Source: Rhizobium sp. BG4 (GTDB taxonomy: Bacteria > Pseudomonadota > Alphaproteobacteria > Rhizobiales > Rhizobiaceae). From it: a stretch of DNA of 64,000 nucleotides. The translations under genes and the position numbers were made by a program. The DNA lies in NCBI RefSeq assembly GCF_016864575.1, contig NZ_CP044125.1:682001-746000 (forward strand), in the 5' to 3' direction. This document shows positions 30,418-39,674 of this stretch, piece after piece (the first letter of the stretch is position 1; every line of letters starts with the position of its first letter). Below the pieces are notes generated by a model, which did not search any database, was not told the origin of the DNA, and saw only the letters and a list, made by a program, of their open reading frames with translations.

Positions 30418-32613
30418 ATGCCTGATCTGCTTCTAGAACTCCGCTCCGAGGAAATTCCGGCCCGTCTGCAGCGCAAGGCTGCCGGCGACCTGAAGAAGCT
30501 CGTTACCGATGCGCTTGTCGAAGCCGGTCTTTCCTATGAAGGTGCGCGCGAATACTGGACGCCGCGGCGCCTGACGCTCGATATTCGCGGCCTGACGGCG
30601 CGCTCCGCCGATGTGCGCGAGGAGAAGAAGGGCCCGCGCACCGACGCCAACGAAAAGGCGATCGAAGGCTTTCTGCGCAGCGCCGGGCTTTCCTCCATTT
30701 CCGAAGCGCAGGTTCAGAGCGATCCGAAGAAGGGTGATTTCTACATTGCCGTCATTTCGCGCGCCGGCCGTGCGGCGGACGAGATCATTGCGGGCGTGAT
30801 GCCCGGCATCATTCGCGATTTCCCGTGGCCGAAGCCGATGCGCTGGGGCAAGGCCTCCGCCAAGCCCGGCTCGCTGCGCTGGGTGCGCCCGCTGCAGTCG
30901 ATCGTCTGCACCTTCGGCACCGAGCACGAAGAAACGACCGTCATCCCCTTCGAGATCGAAGGCATCGTCGCGTCGAACGTCACCTACGGCCACCGCTTCC
31001 ATGCGCCTGATGCCATCACCGTCAAGCGCTTCGACGACTATGCGGCCAATCTGGAGAAGGCCAAGGTCATTCTCGATGCCGAGCGCCGCAAGGAGATCAT
31101 CGCTTCCGACGCCGCCAATCTGGCTTTTGCCAGCGGCCTTGAGCTGGTCGAGGACGAAGGCCTGCTCGAAGAGGTCTCCGGCCTCGTCGAATGGCCGCAG
31201 GTGCTGATGGGCGCCTTCGAGGAAGACTATCTGTCGATTCCCTCCGAGATCATCCGCCTGACGATCAAGACCAACCAGAAGTGCTTCGTCACCCGCAAAC
31301 AGGGTGAGGAGACGCTTTCGAACAAGTTCATCCTGGTTTCCAACATCCAGGCGACCGATGGCGGCAAGGAAATCATCCACGGCAACGGCAAGGTCGTGCG
31401 CGCCCGCCTTTCCGACGCGCTGCATTTCTGGAAGCGCGACCAGGGCAACCTGCCGGACCTCGAAACGCTGGAAGCTTCGGCAAAGGCGTTCGATCTCGAC
31501 CTGAAGAAGCCGCTCGACCAGCGCATGGCGAAGCTCGATGCGCTGAACGTGACCTTCCAGGCGAAGCTCGGGACGCAGGGCGAGCGGGTGCAGCGCATGC
31601 GGGCCATGGCCGCGAAGATCGCCTTCCCGCTTAGCGCCGACCACAAGCTGGTCGACCGGGCCGTCGTGCTGGCCAAGGCGGATCTGCGCACCGAAGCCGT
31701 CGGCGAGTTCCCGGAACTGCAGGGTGTCATGGGCCGCAAATACGCGGCGCTGCAGGGTGAAGATACCGCCGTTTCGACGGCGATCGAGGACCACTACAAG
31801 CCGCAGGGCCCGTCCGATCGCGTACCTGACGACAAGATCGCCATCAGCGTTGCGCTCGCCGACAAGCTCGACACGCTGATCGGCTTCTGGGCCGTCGATG
31901 AAAAGCCGACCGGCTCCAAGGACCCGTTTGCGCTGCGCCGCGCCGCGCTCGGCGTCATCCGCATCATTCTGGAGCGCAACGTTCGCCTGACGCTCTTGCC
32001 GCGCATCGTCAGCCATATGGGCCGGATCGATGACGACATCGCCGACAAGGCCGGAGTGCCGAAGGCGGAGCAAGGCGCAGACCTGTCGCGCCAGCTCGAC
32101 CTTCTGTCGTTCTTCCACGACCGCCTCAAGGTCTACCTGCGCGATCAGGGCGCCCGCCACGACCTGATCGATGCCGTGCTGACGCCCGAGACGGACGATC
32201 TCCTGATGATCGCCCGCCGCGTCGAGGCGCTGACGGCCTTCATCACCTCCGAGGACGGCAAGAACCTGCTCGCCGGCACCAAGCGCGCCACGCAGCTGCT
32301 CGCCGCCGAAGAGAAGAAGGGCACCGTGGTTGCCGACGGTGTTTCCGAACCGCTCTTGAAACTCGATGCCGAGAAGGAGCTGTTTGCGGCCGTCGCCCAC
32401 GCCTCCGCCGAAGCCTCGGAGGCGATCGTCAACGAAGACTTCCGCTCGGCGATGGCTGCGCTGTCCAAGCTGCGGGCGCCCGTCGACCGCTTCTTCGAGG
32501 ACGTGCTCGTCAATGACGAGGACGCTGCGATCCGCGCCAACCGCCTGGCGCTGCTGCGGCTGATCCGCGAAGCGACGGGTACGGTTGCCGACTTCTCGAA
32601 GATCGCCGGGTAA
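30418..32613 (+). CDS. glyS: Glycyl-tRNA synthetase beta subunit
   Basis: A 731-residue protein that begins [20 protein letters not shown], the invariant start of GlyS. Typical blocks are [60 protein letters not shown] and the C-terminal [20 protein letters not shown]. It supports the alpha subunit in charging tRNA-Gly. The ATG has AAGGAA upstream. The alpha subunit gene is about 13 kb away on the opposite strand, so stoichiometry must be set by two promoters. Confidence 0.95.
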   Translation: MPDLLLELRSEEIPARLQRKAAGDLKKLVTDALVEAGLSYEGAREYWTPRRLTLDIRGLTARSADVREEKKGPRTDANEKAIEGFLRSAGLSSISEAQVQSDPKKGDFYIAVISRAGRAADEIIAGVMPGIIRDFPWPKPMRWGKASAKPGSLRWVRPLQSIVCTFGTEHEETTVIPFEIEGIVASNVTYGHRFHAPDAITVKRFDDYAANLEKAKVILDAERRKEIIASDAANLAFASGLELVEDEGLLEEVSGLVEWPQVLMGAFEEDYLSIPSEIIRLTIKTNQKCFVTRKQGEETLSNKFILVSNIQATDGGKEIIHGNGKVVRARLSDALHFWKRDQGNLPDLETLEASAKAFDLDLKKPLDQRMAKLDALNVTFQAKLGTQGERVQRMRAMAAKIAFPLSADHKLVDRAVVLAKADLRTEAVGEFPELQGVMGRKYAALQGEDTAVSTAIEDHYKPQGPSDRVPDDKIAISVALADKLDTLIGFWAVDEKPTGSKDPFALRRAALGVIRIILERNVRLTLLPRIVSHMGRIDDDIADKAGVPKAEQGADLSRQLDLLSFFHDRLKVYLRDQGARHDLIDAVLTPETDDLLMIARRVEALTAFITSEDGKNLLAGTKRATQLLAAEEKKGTVVADGVSEPLLKLDAEKELFAAVAHASAEASEAIVNEDFRSAMAALSKLRAPVDRFFEDVLVNDEDAAIRANRLALLRLIREATGTVADFSKIAG

Positions 32614-32626
32614 TCCACATTCTGCC

Positions 32627-32709
32627 GTCATCCTCGGGCTTGTCCCGAGGATCTACCGGCCGAACCGTATCATGAAACTGCAGATCCTCGGGATAAGCCC
32701 GAGGATGAC
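32627..32709. repeat. Inverted repeat GTCATCCTCGGGCTT type
   Basis: Arms of 28 bp, GTCATCCTCGGGCTTGTCCC-GAGGATCT and its inverse complement, with one mismatch and a 27-base loop. It starts 14 bases after the glyS stop codon and ends 15 before the next start. It may end the glyS transcript. The element type is common in rhizobial intergenic DNA. Confidence 0.8.
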
Positions 32710-32723
32710 GTTGGGAGAGACGG

Positions 32724-33608
32724 GTGAAGGCCTATAATATCGAAGTCCTTGCACAACCCGTTTCCGAGGAAGGGCCGCGTGGCGGTGGCTGGTGTTTCGG
32801 CCTGCCGCCGGGCATCAAGGAAGAACAGTGGCCGCTGGATGCCAACACCGGCTATCCGCTGCAGCACGGCTTCACGCTGCTGCTGCCGCCGGAATACCGG
32901 GGCTTCGGGCCTGATATCGTCGCCCTCTCCTTCTTCGGCAGCGCGCATGACGAAGACGAAGGCCGTGTGGCCGAAATTGCGGCGCTGATTGCCGATCCCG
33001 ATGCCAGCGAACCGCGCGACAGCGATCTCTATCCCTTCTGGATGAGCGAGCGGCTGAGCCATCCGCGGCTTTACCGGATTGCGGATTTTCTCGGGCGCTC
33101 GCATGCGGTGATCCTGCTCACCGAAGCGGAGTTCAACGCGCCGTTCTGCCAGCCGCCGCGGCTGAGGCCGAACAAGTATCGCGACCGCATCCGCCGCCCC
33201 GAATGGCTGGCGCGCGGCGCGGCCGCCGTCTATCTCGACGATCAGAGCGAGAATTACGGCCTGCTGCAGATGCTCGGCGACACAGATCATGCCGACCTCT
33301 TCTATAACCGCGCTCTCGACGTCACGCCGCGCGCCGAAGACCCGAACGCCGGCATTGCGCCGCGCGACGAATGGGCGGCGGCGGAAACGGGCTACCAGGC
33401 CTTCTATTACTGGGAAGGCGACGAGGTGGAGGAAGAGAACTACCGCGAGCATGCCTGGGCGGCCGATCACCTCCCTGATCATATCGGCGGCTCGATGCGC
33501 CCGGCGCAGAACATTCCCGATATCAGCCCGTACTATATCGAGTTCGAGGAATATCTGGGGGATTCAATTTCGGCGGCGGCAATGCCTGGCTGGATTTGCA
33601 GACGATGA
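32724..33608 (+). CDS. DUF1963-like protein with apparent C-terminal frameshift
   Basis: A 294-residue protein beginning MKAYNIEVLAQPVSEEGPRG. It has a proline/tryptophan-rich pattern (WCFGLPPGIKEEQWPLD; LLLPPEYRGFGPDIVALSFF) and the YYWEGDEVEEENYREHAWAA segment. The frame ends DSISAAAMPGWICRR. One base more after GGGGAT at about 33561 would give GDFNFGGGNAWLDLQTMSFD followed by WAQ and stop at 33628, which has the glycine-rich FGGGNAxLDL ending expected for DUF1963-type proteins. The function is unknown. It is a single gene after the glyS repeat. Confidence 0.6.
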   Translation: MKAYNIEVLAQPVSEEGPRGGGWCFGLPPGIKEEQWPLDANTGYPLQHGFTLLLPPEYRGFGPDIVALSFFGSAHDEDEGRVAEIAALIADPDASEPRDSDLYPFWMSERLSHPRLYRIADFLGRSHAVILLTEAEFNAPFCQPPRLRPNKYRDRIRRPEWLARGAAAVYLDDQSENYGLLQMLGDTDHADLFYNRALDVTPRAEDPNAGIAPRDEWAAAETGYQAFYYWEGDEVEEENYREHAWAADHLPDHIGGSMRPAQNIPDISPYYIEFEEYLGDSISAAAMPGWICRR

Positions 33609-33697
33609 GCTTCGACTGGGCACAGTAGGCGCGGCACAAACGTTCAAGACCGCGCCACCGCCCTGATCTACCACTGCCCGGCAAGATGGAGATCAAA

Positions 33698-34075
33698 ATG
33701 GCTGAGACCAAGACGTATAGCGCGATCAATTTCGCCGAGAAGCTCGCGAAATTCAGCGACCAGTGGCAGCCGCGGGTGATCGCGGAGCTGAACGACTACC
33801 AGTTCAAGATCGTCCGCATCGAGGGCGATTTCATCTGGCACGATCATCCGACGACCGACGAGGCATTCCTGGTGCTCGAGGGCGTGCTGCGGATCGATCT
33901 GCCTGACGGCGCCGTCTCGATCGGGCCGGGCGAGATGTATGTCGTGCCGAAGGGCATCAAGCATAAGCCCTATGCCGCCTCCGAGGTGAAGATGCTGCTG
34001 ATCGAGCCGCGCGGCACGCTGAACACCGGCGAGGAAGGCGGAGAGCGCACGGCAAAGAGCGATCTCTGGATTTGA
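33698..34075 (+). CDS. Cupin domain protein
   Basis: A 125-residue single cupin. The two metal-binding motifs are visible: FIWHDHPTTDEAFLVLEGVL (His-His-Glu) and VSIGPGEMYVVPKGIKHKPY (His). It could be an isomerase, dioxygenase or sugar-binding protein; its activity is not evident. The ATG at 33698 has GGAG eight bases upstream and is better than an ATG four codons earlier. A strong hairpin follows at 34083. Confidence 0.87.
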   Translation: MAETKTYSAINFAEKLAKFSDQWQPRVIAELNDYQFKIVRIEGDFIWHDHPTTDEAFLVLEGVLRIDLPDGAVSIGPGEMYVVPKGIKHKPYAASEVKMLLIEPRGTLNTGEEGGERTAKSDLWI

Positions 34076-34082
34076 GGAAAGC

Positions 34083-34106
34083 GGCTGGCGGAGAAGACCG
34101 CCAGCC
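34083..34106. terminator. Shared hairpin between convergent cupin and tautomerase genes
   Basis: GGCTGGCGG-AGAAGA-CCGCCAGCC, perfect 9-bp arms and 6-base loop, eight bases after the cupin stop codon and 18 bases beyond the tautomerase stop. It lacks a clear T-run. Confidence 0.5.
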
Positions 34107-34123
34107 TGCTGTTGCGGCTGATA

Positions 34124-34333
34124 TCACCGCTCCTTCTGCATCTTGGCGATGGTGAGCGTTTCGTCGGCGCGGCCATAGCCGCCGTCGGCCACTTCGTCGA
34201 CGAGGACCATCGTATAGGGGCGCACGCCCTCGCCGAAATAGCCGACGAAGATGGCGGTGGTCTTGTGGATGAGGTCTTCCTTCTGCTCGGCGCTCATCGT
34301 TCCCTGCGGGACCTTGAAATTGGCGAATGGCAT
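34124..34333 (-). CDS. 4-oxalocrotonate tautomerase family protein
   Basis: A 69-residue protein starting MPFANFKVPQGTMSAEQKED, so Pro-1 would be exposed after Met removal as the catalytic base. EQKEDLIHKTTAIFVGYFGE and the C-terminal PYTMVLVDEVADGGYGRADE agree with the tautomerase superfamily. The substrate is unknown. It is divergent from a LysR gene with 95 bp between them, the usual arrangement of a LysR target. Confidence 0.85.
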   Translation of the reverse strand: MPFANFKVPQGTMSAEQKEDLIHKTTAIFVGYFGEGVRPYTMVLVDEVADGGYGRADETLTIAKMQKER

Positions 34334-34428
34334 GGTCGTCTCCTTGGTTGGACCAGTTGATGACCAGAGGCTACGCCGCCGCTAGACATACTTGAAATCG
34401 ATAGTCGATATATGCATTCATCCACGCC

Positions 34429-35349
34429 ATGGATTTACACGGTATCGATCTCAACCTTCTCGTCGCCTTCGATGCGCTGATGCAGGAGCGCAGCGTCACC
34501 AAGGCAGGCATCCGCATCGGCCGGACGCAGCCGGCGATGAGCGCCGCGCTCTCGCGTCTGAGGGCGCTGTTTCAGGACGAGCTCTTCGTGCGCGGCGTGG
34601 ATGGATTGCAGCCGACGCCGCGGGCGGTGGATCTGGCGGGGCCGCTGCAGCAGGCGCTCACGGAAATCCAGAGGACGCTCTCTTTCACGCAGAGCTTCGA
34701 GCCCGGGACGGCACGGCTCACCTTCACGCTCGGGCTTTCCGATCATCCGGCCTTCGTGCTCTTGCCGCAGCTCGTCCAGCGCCTGCAGGAGATCGCGCCC
34801 GGCATCACGCTGCAGGTCCGCAATTTCAGCGCCCGCGACGATGCCGTAGACATGCTCGATTCAGGTGCGGCGGATGTGACGATCGGCGTGCCCCCGGCAT
34901 CGGCGGGGCGCATCCTCAGCCAGCCGCTGTTCGAGGAGCGCTTCGTCTGCATCCTGCGCAAGGGGCATCCGGCAGCCGAAGGGACACTCGATCTCGATAC
35001 ATTCCTCACGCTCGGACATCTGCTGGTCTCGCCAGAGAATGACCGGTTCGGGCATGTCGATGCGGCGCTTGCGAAACAGGGCCTGAAGCGCCGGCTGGCG
35101 CTGACGCTGCCGCATATGTATGCGGCCCCTCTCCTCGTTGCGCAGTCCGACATGATCGCGACGCTGATGGCGGGTGTCGTCAAGGCATCCGGGCGGGAGA
35201 GCGAATTGCGGCTGCTGGAGCCGCCGGTCGAGCTGGCGCCCGTGCCCTTCGTCATGTCCTGGCACCGGCGCAACGACGCCCATCCGGCACAGCGCTGGTT
35301 TCGCGAGACGATTGCGGCACTGCCGGTTGCGGACGCTTCTCCAAAATGA
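34429..35349 (+). CDS. LysR-family transcriptional regulator
   Basis: A 306-residue regulator. The N-terminal winged HTH is DLNLLVAFDALMQERSVTKA-GIRIGRTQPAMSAALSRLRA, followed by LFQDELFVRGVDGLQPTPRA. The C-terminal periplasmic-binding-like domain has DVTIGVPPASAGRILSQPLF and FVCILRKGHP. It belongs to the NodD/PcpR-like branch by its start DLHGIDLNLLVAFD. It is likely to control the divergent tautomerase gene. The ligand is unknown. Confidence 0.9.
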   Translation: MDLHGIDLNLLVAFDALMQERSVTKAGIRIGRTQPAMSAALSRLRALFQDELFVRGVDGLQPTPRAVDLAGPLQQALTEIQRTLSFTQSFEPGTARLTFTLGLSDHPAFVLLPQLVQRLQEIAPGITLQVRNFSARDDAVDMLDSGAADVTIGVPPASAGRILSQPLFEERFVCILRKGHPAAEGTLDLDTFLTLGHLLVSPENDRFGHVDAALAKQGLKRRLALTLPHMYAAPLLVAQSDMIATLMAGVVKASGRESELRLLEPPVELAPVPFVMSWHRRNDAHPAQRWFRETIAALPVADASPK

Positions 35350-35351
35350 CA

Positions 35352-35377
35352 CGGCCGCCGGATTGCTCCGGCGGCCG
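35352..35377. terminator. Shared hairpin between LysR and chemoreceptor genes
   Basis: CGGCCGCCGG-ATTGCT-CCGGCGGCCG, perfect 10-bp arms, three bases after the LysR stop and 39 bases beyond the chemoreceptor stop. It is a probable bidirectional terminator. Confidence 0.5.
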
Positions 35378-35415
35378 CTAATGCTGGTCTTGATGAAAAT
35401 GTCTGTAATAAAAAC

Positions 35416-37239
35416 TCAGGCTGCGCGGCGGTGCTGGACGGCCGGTGCGGCATGGGCAGCATTGCCTATGCGGAACCCGCGGATCAGGCCGAGCAGTTCG
35501 TCGGTATCGGCAGCCAGCGTTTCGGCCGAAGCGGTGGTTTCTTCCGCCATCGCCGCGTTCTGCTGGGTTGCCGCATCGAGCTGGTTCATCGAGGACGAGA
35601 TCGAGCGCAGCGTGGTGTCCTGTTCGGAGGCGCTGTGGGCGATCTTGGCAACGATTTCGTTGGCCGACTTGATCTGATCCGAGATGCGCTTCAGGGCTTC
35701 GCCTGCTTCACCGACCAGACGGACGCCGTGGTCGACCTGGCTGGAGGAACGGGCGATCTGATCCTTGATTTCCTTGGCGGCAGCGGCCGAGCGCTGGGCC
35801 AGTTCGCGGACTTCCTGGGCGACAACAGCAAAGCCCTTGCCGGATTCACCGGCACGCGCTGCTTCGACACCTGCGTTCAGAGCGAGCAGGTTGGTCTGGA
35901 AGGCAATCTCATCGATGACGCCGATGATCTTGCTGATCTCTTCGGAGGACTTCTCGATGCCGCTCATCGCGGTGATCGCTTCGGTGACGACTGCATCGCT
36001 GCGCGAGGCTTCGGTGCTGACTTCGCGAACGCGCTGGCTGGCCTCGTGTGCACCTTCCGCGGTCTGGCGGACGGCGACGGTGAGCTCGTCGAGAGCGGCC
36101 GAGGTTTCTTCCAGGCTGGCGGCCTGGCGCTCTGTGCGCTGCGACAGTTCGTTCGAGGCGCGGCGGATTTCTTCCTTGGCGACGCCGATGTCACCGCCCT
36201 TGGCGCTGACCTTGGCCATCGCAGCTTCGAGATGCTGGAGAGCATCGTTGAAGTTGTGGCGGAGCGCTGCATACTTCTGGCCGATATCGGCGCAACGGAC
36301 GGTCAGGTCGCCGCGAGCGATCTGCTCGAGGGCTTCGCCGATCGTGGAGACGACGCGGGCCTGGGCCGAGGCTTCGTCCTGCTGACCGCGCAGGTTGGTC
36401 TCGCGCTCGGTTTCCAGCGCCAGGGCCTGAACCGCTTCGCGCTCAGCCATCGCATGACGCTCGCGGATCTTTTCCTGCAGCGACTGGGTGGCCTTGGCCA
36501 TCATGCCGATCTCGTTGTTCATGCCGGTATGCGGAATGACGACCGAGACATTCTCGTCGGCAACGGCCTGCAACGTCTTGTGGACGTCCTTGAGCGGGCC
36601 GGAAATGCCGCGGATGACGGCATAGGCAGCGATGACGGCCAGAACGAAGAGGATGAGGCTGGCAGTCAGGGCCTCAAAGACCTTGCCGCGGATCTGCGCG
36701 TCGAGATCGTCCATATAGACGCCTGTTACAACCACGACCTTCCAGGGGTCGAAGGCGAGCGCATAGGCGGTCTTGCGGAAATCGCCGGCCGGCTGGCCGG
36801 GCTTGGCGGTCGAGTAATATTCGACGAGGCCGCCGCCCTGCTGGCCGAGCTTGACGAGTTCTTCGCGGTAAAGCTTGCCCTTGCTGTCCGGCTGGCCCTT
36901 GTTGAACTGGCCGACCTTCGAGGCGTCGTAGTGGAACATCATCTGGATGTCGTAGCTATAGCCGAAGAAATAGCCATCCGGATCGTATTTCATGGCGTTC
37001 AGCGTGGTGTAGGCCTGTTTCTGGGCGTCTTCCAGCTTCAGCTCACCGGAATCGACCTTCGCCTGGTACTGCTTGAGAACGGAGACAGCCGACTGGACCT
37101 CCGAACGGAGCATGTCGTAGCGCTCCTTATAGATCGCGTTGACCGAGGACCGGACCTGCAGCGAGGTGGCGATCGCAAAGGCGAGCATCAGGCCGGTAAC
37201 CAGCAAAATCAGTTGTTTTGAAATCTGCAATTTTTTCAT
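35416..37239 (-). CDS. Methyl-accepting chemotaxis protein with single Cache sensor (copy A)
   Basis: A 607-residue chemoreceptor. A short N-terminal membrane helix (QLILLVTGLMLAFAIATSLQ) is followed by a periplasmic single Cache domain (KYDPDGYFFGYSYDIQMMFH; KPGQPAGDFRKTAYALAFDP; WKVVVVTGVYMDDLDAQIRG), a second membrane helix (ASLILFVLAVIAAYAVIRGI), HAMP, and a long signalling coil with the hairpin tip KIIGVIDEIAFQTNLLALNAGVEAARAGE. No C-terminal CheR-binding pentapeptide is seen (ends VQHRRAA). It senses a small ligand and controls CheA. The signalling half is almost identical to the next receptor. Confidence 0.93.
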   Translation of the reverse strand: MKKLQISKQLILLVTGLMLAFAIATSLQVRSSVNAIYKERYDMLRSEVQSAVSVLKQYQAKVDSGELKLEDAQKQAYTTLNAMKYDPDGYFFGYSYDIQMMFHYDASKVGQFNKGQPDSKGKLYREELVKLGQQGGGLVEYYSTAKPGQPAGDFRKTAYALAFDPWKVVVVTGVYMDDLDAQIRGKVFEALTASLILFVLAVIAAYAVIRGISGPLKDVHKTLQAVADENVSVVIPHTGMNNEIGMMAKATQSLQEKIRERHAMAEREAVQALALETERETNLRGQQDEASAQARVVSTIGEALEQIARGDLTVRCADIGQKYAALRHNFNDALQHLEAAMAKVSAKGGDIGVAKEEIRRASNELSQRTERQAASLEETSAALDELTVAVRQTAEGAHEASQRVREVSTEASRSDAVVTEAITAMSGIEKSSEEISKIIGVIDEIAFQTNLLALNAGVEAARAGESGKGFAVVAQEVRELAQRSAAAAKEIKDQIARSSSQVDHGVRLVGEAGEALKRISDQIKSANEIVAKIAHSASEQDTTLRSISSSMNQLDAATQQNAAMAEETTASAETLAADTDELLGLIRGFRIGNAAHAAPAVQHRRAA

Positions 37240-37505
37240 AATGCCCCGCAGCGGAAAGGACGAAAAGGACTCCGGCGCGGTGTGATACCGCCTGTGTCAG
37301 CAGGTCTGGACGACCGCTTAAACCGCTGCTCAAGAACATGCAGCGGCCGGCAGGTGGACAATGGCATGCGAACGGCTAAAAAATCCTTAAAAATCAGTAG
37401 GCGTTCGCAGAAAAATCATTATAAATCATGAGCTTAACTCGATTCACCGGGCAAATGCCCGGTGATGTCAGGTCAGCGGATTTCGGATGCTTCGGCGGCC
37501 TGAAA

Positions 37506-39326
37506 TCAGGCCGCGCGGCGTGCCGTTACCGGGGCGGCATGGGCAGCATTGCCGATGCGGAAGCCGCGGATCAGGCCGAGCAGTTCGTCGGTATCGGCCG
37601 CCAGCGTTTCGGCCGAAGCGGTGGTTTCTTCCGCCATCGCCGCGTTCTGCTGGGTTGCCGCATCGAGCTGGTTCATCGAGGACGAGATCGAGCGCAGCGT
37701 GGTGTCTTGTTCGGAGGCGCTGTGGGCGATCTTGGCGACGATTTCGTTGGCCGACTTGATCTGGTCGGAGATGCGCTTCAGGGCCTCGCCTGCTTCACCA
37801 ACCAGACGGACACCCTGGTCGACCTGGCTGGAGGAACGGGCGATCTGATCCTTGATTTCCTTGGCGGCAGCGGCCGAGCGCTGGGCCAATTCGCGAACTT
37901 CCTGAGCGACGACGGCGAAGCCCTTGCCGGATTCACCGGCACGCGCTGCTTCGACACCTGCGTTCAGAGCGAGCAGGTTGGTCTGGAAGGCGATCTCGTC
38001 GATGACGCCGATGATCTTGCTGATCTCTTCCGAGGACTTCTCGATGCCGCTCATCGCGGTGATCGCTTCGGTGACGACTGCATCGCTGCGGCTGGCTTCG
38101 GTGCTGACTTCGCGAACGCGCTGGCTGGCTTCGTGTGCACCTTCCGCCGTCTGGCGGACGGCGACGGTGAGCTCGTCGAGAGCGGCCGAGGTTTCTTCCA
38201 GGCTTGCGGCCTGGCGCTCGGTGCGCTGCGACAGTTCGTTGGAGGCGCGGCGGATTTCTTCCTTGGCGACACCGATGTCACCGCCCTTGGCGCTGACCTT
38301 GGCCATCGCAGCTTCGAGATGCTGCAGGGCGTCGTTGAAATTGTCGCGGAGTGCAGCGTATTTCTGGCCAATATCGCCACAGCGGACCGTCAGGTCGCCG
38401 CGGGCAATCAGTTCGAGCGCCTGGCCGATGGTGGTGACGACGCGCGTCTGGGCCATGGCCTCGTCGCGCTGACCGCGCTGGTTGGCTTCACGCTCATTGT
38501 CGAGCGCCATCTGCTGGGCGGCTTCGCGCTCCGACATGGCGTGGCGTTCGCGCACCTTCTCCTGCAGTGAGCGAGTGGCGCGGGCCATCATGCCGACTTC
38601 GTTGTTGAGACCGGTATGCGGGATCGCGGCATCGACGCGCTCGTCGGCAACGGCTTCGAGAGCCTGATGCACATCCTTGAGCGGGCTGGAAATGCCGCGG
38701 ATGAAGTAGAAGGCAGCGCCGATGCCGGCGAGGAAGACGATGCCGCAGGCAATCAGGGCCTTCCACATCGTTGCGTTGATCTGCGCCTGCAGGTCATCGA
38801 AATACACACCGCAACCGACGACGAGCTGCCAGGGGGCGAAGGCCTTGGAATAGGCGCCCTTGAGGAAGACGTCGCTGTCGGGCTGGCCAGGCTTGTTCCA
38901 GAAGTAGATCGTCTGGCCGCCGCCTGCCTTGCCCTTGTCGACCATTTCCTGGCTGAAATGGGTGCCGCGCTTATCGACCTGGCCGCTCATGTCCTTGCCG
39001 ATATTGACCGGGCTCGGATGGAAGCGCTGGACGACGTCGTAATCGAAGCCGAAGACATAACCGGCCGGCTCGAACTTGACCTTGGAGAGAACCTTGAAGG
39101 CTTCGGCCTGGGCGGCCTCATGCGTCATCTCGCCGGACTGTTCGCGCTCGTAATAGGTATTGAGCACCGAAATGGCGCTTTCGACCTGCGTGCGCAGCAG
39201 ATCGAAGCGGTCGTCATAGATCGACTGAGACGTGGTGCGGATCTGAAAATAGGTGGCAACGGCGAAGGCCGCCATGAGCACACCGACAAGAGCGAAAAGC
39301 TGGTGGGCAATCTTGAGCTTTTTCAT
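37506..39326 (-). CDS. Methyl-accepting chemotaxis protein with single Cache sensor (copy B)
   Basis: A 606-residue receptor with the same layout as its downstream neighbour. The N-terminal MKKLKIAHQLFALVGVLMAA helix, a diverged Cache domain (KFEPAGYVFGFDYDVVQRFH; WQLVVGCGVYFDDLQAQINA), a second helix (ALIACGIVFLAGIGAAFYFI), HAMP and signalling domain follow. From about residue 320 to the end it matches copy A nearly residue for residue, while the sensor domain differs strongly. It would therefore sense another ligand but use the same kinase interface. The ATG at 39326 begins the membrane helix. Confidence 0.93.
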   Translation of the reverse strand: MKKLKIAHQLFALVGVLMAAFAVATYFQIRTTSQSIYDDRFDLLRTQVESAISVLNTYYEREQSGEMTHEAAQAEAFKVLSKVKFEPAGYVFGFDYDVVQRFHPSPVNIGKDMSGQVDKRGTHFSQEMVDKGKAGGGQTIYFWNKPGQPDSDVFLKGAYSKAFAPWQLVVGCGVYFDDLQAQINATMWKALIACGIVFLAGIGAAFYFIRGISSPLKDVHQALEAVADERVDAAIPHTGLNNEVGMMARATRSLQEKVRERHAMSEREAAQQMALDNEREANQRGQRDEAMAQTRVVTTIGQALELIARGDLTVRCGDIGQKYAALRDNFNDALQHLEAAMAKVSAKGGDIGVAKEEIRRASNELSQRTERQAASLEETSAALDELTVAVRQTAEGAHEASQRVREVSTEASRSDAVVTEAITAMSGIEKSSEEISKIIGVIDEIAFQTNLLALNAGVEAARAGESGKGFAVVAQEVRELAQRSAAAAKEIKDQIARSSSQVDQGVRLVGEAGEALKRISDQIKSANEIVAKIAHSASEQDTTLRSISSSMNQLDAATQQNAAMAEETTASAETLAADTDELLGLIRGFRIGNAAHAAPVTARRAA

Positions 39327-39674
39327 AATTGTCTCGTGAAAGTGGTGAATTCGCAAAAACACCGGATCGGGTAAACTCCCGTCCTTTGCGCGTGTCACCA
39401 CGCACTTTCAGCAAGCGCAATCATGCTCGCTCCGGTCCTCCGGTGGCTAGAATTATGGTCAATGGTTAAACGATGAATTAACGATATCGGGGCCGGGAAC
39501 GGTCAATTATGAGTCCCGTTTTTTCGCATAAGCGCATGCGTTGCATGAGTAATTTATCATTCAATCAAAATAAAGAATGCGCCCCTGCTTCTCTCAGGAG
39601 CGCATTCAATCCGCGCTAAGCGGACCCCAGCGATCAAACCTTGACCGGATCAGGGGCAGGGAACTTGTGGCTGC
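39327..39674. other. Intergenic region upstream of chemoreceptor copy B
   Basis: 348 bp with no gene. It holds the leader of copy B, two TTAA boxes eight bases apart (39466-39481, GTTAA ... TTAAC), which is one base off the CtrA spacing, an AT-rich stretch near 39530-39575, and the terminator of the next gene at 39575. Confidence 0.45.
39575..39607 (-). terminator. Rho-independent terminator of the 39675 gene
   Basis: GAATGCGCCCCTG / CAGGAGCGCATTC arms (13 bp, one mismatch) with a 7-base loop. In the minus direction the stem is followed by TTTATTTTGATTG, a T-rich tract. It lies about 70 bases after the stop codon. Confidence 0.6.

Noticed and set aside
30433..32631. A 732-codon minus-strand open frame
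   Set aside because: It is a mirror of glyS, with no start signals or domain pattern.
32627..32709. Riboswitch or structured RNA after glyS
   Set aside because: The structure is a simple two-arm palindrome of a type that is dispersed in rhizobial genomes, with no conserved core.
35431..37221. A 596-codon plus-strand open frame, with a similar one at 37428
   Set aside because: Both mirror the chemoreceptor genes. They resemble each other only because the receptors do.
39466..39481. CtrA box upstream of the chemoreceptor copy B
   Set aside because: The two TTAA boxes are eight bases apart instead of seven.
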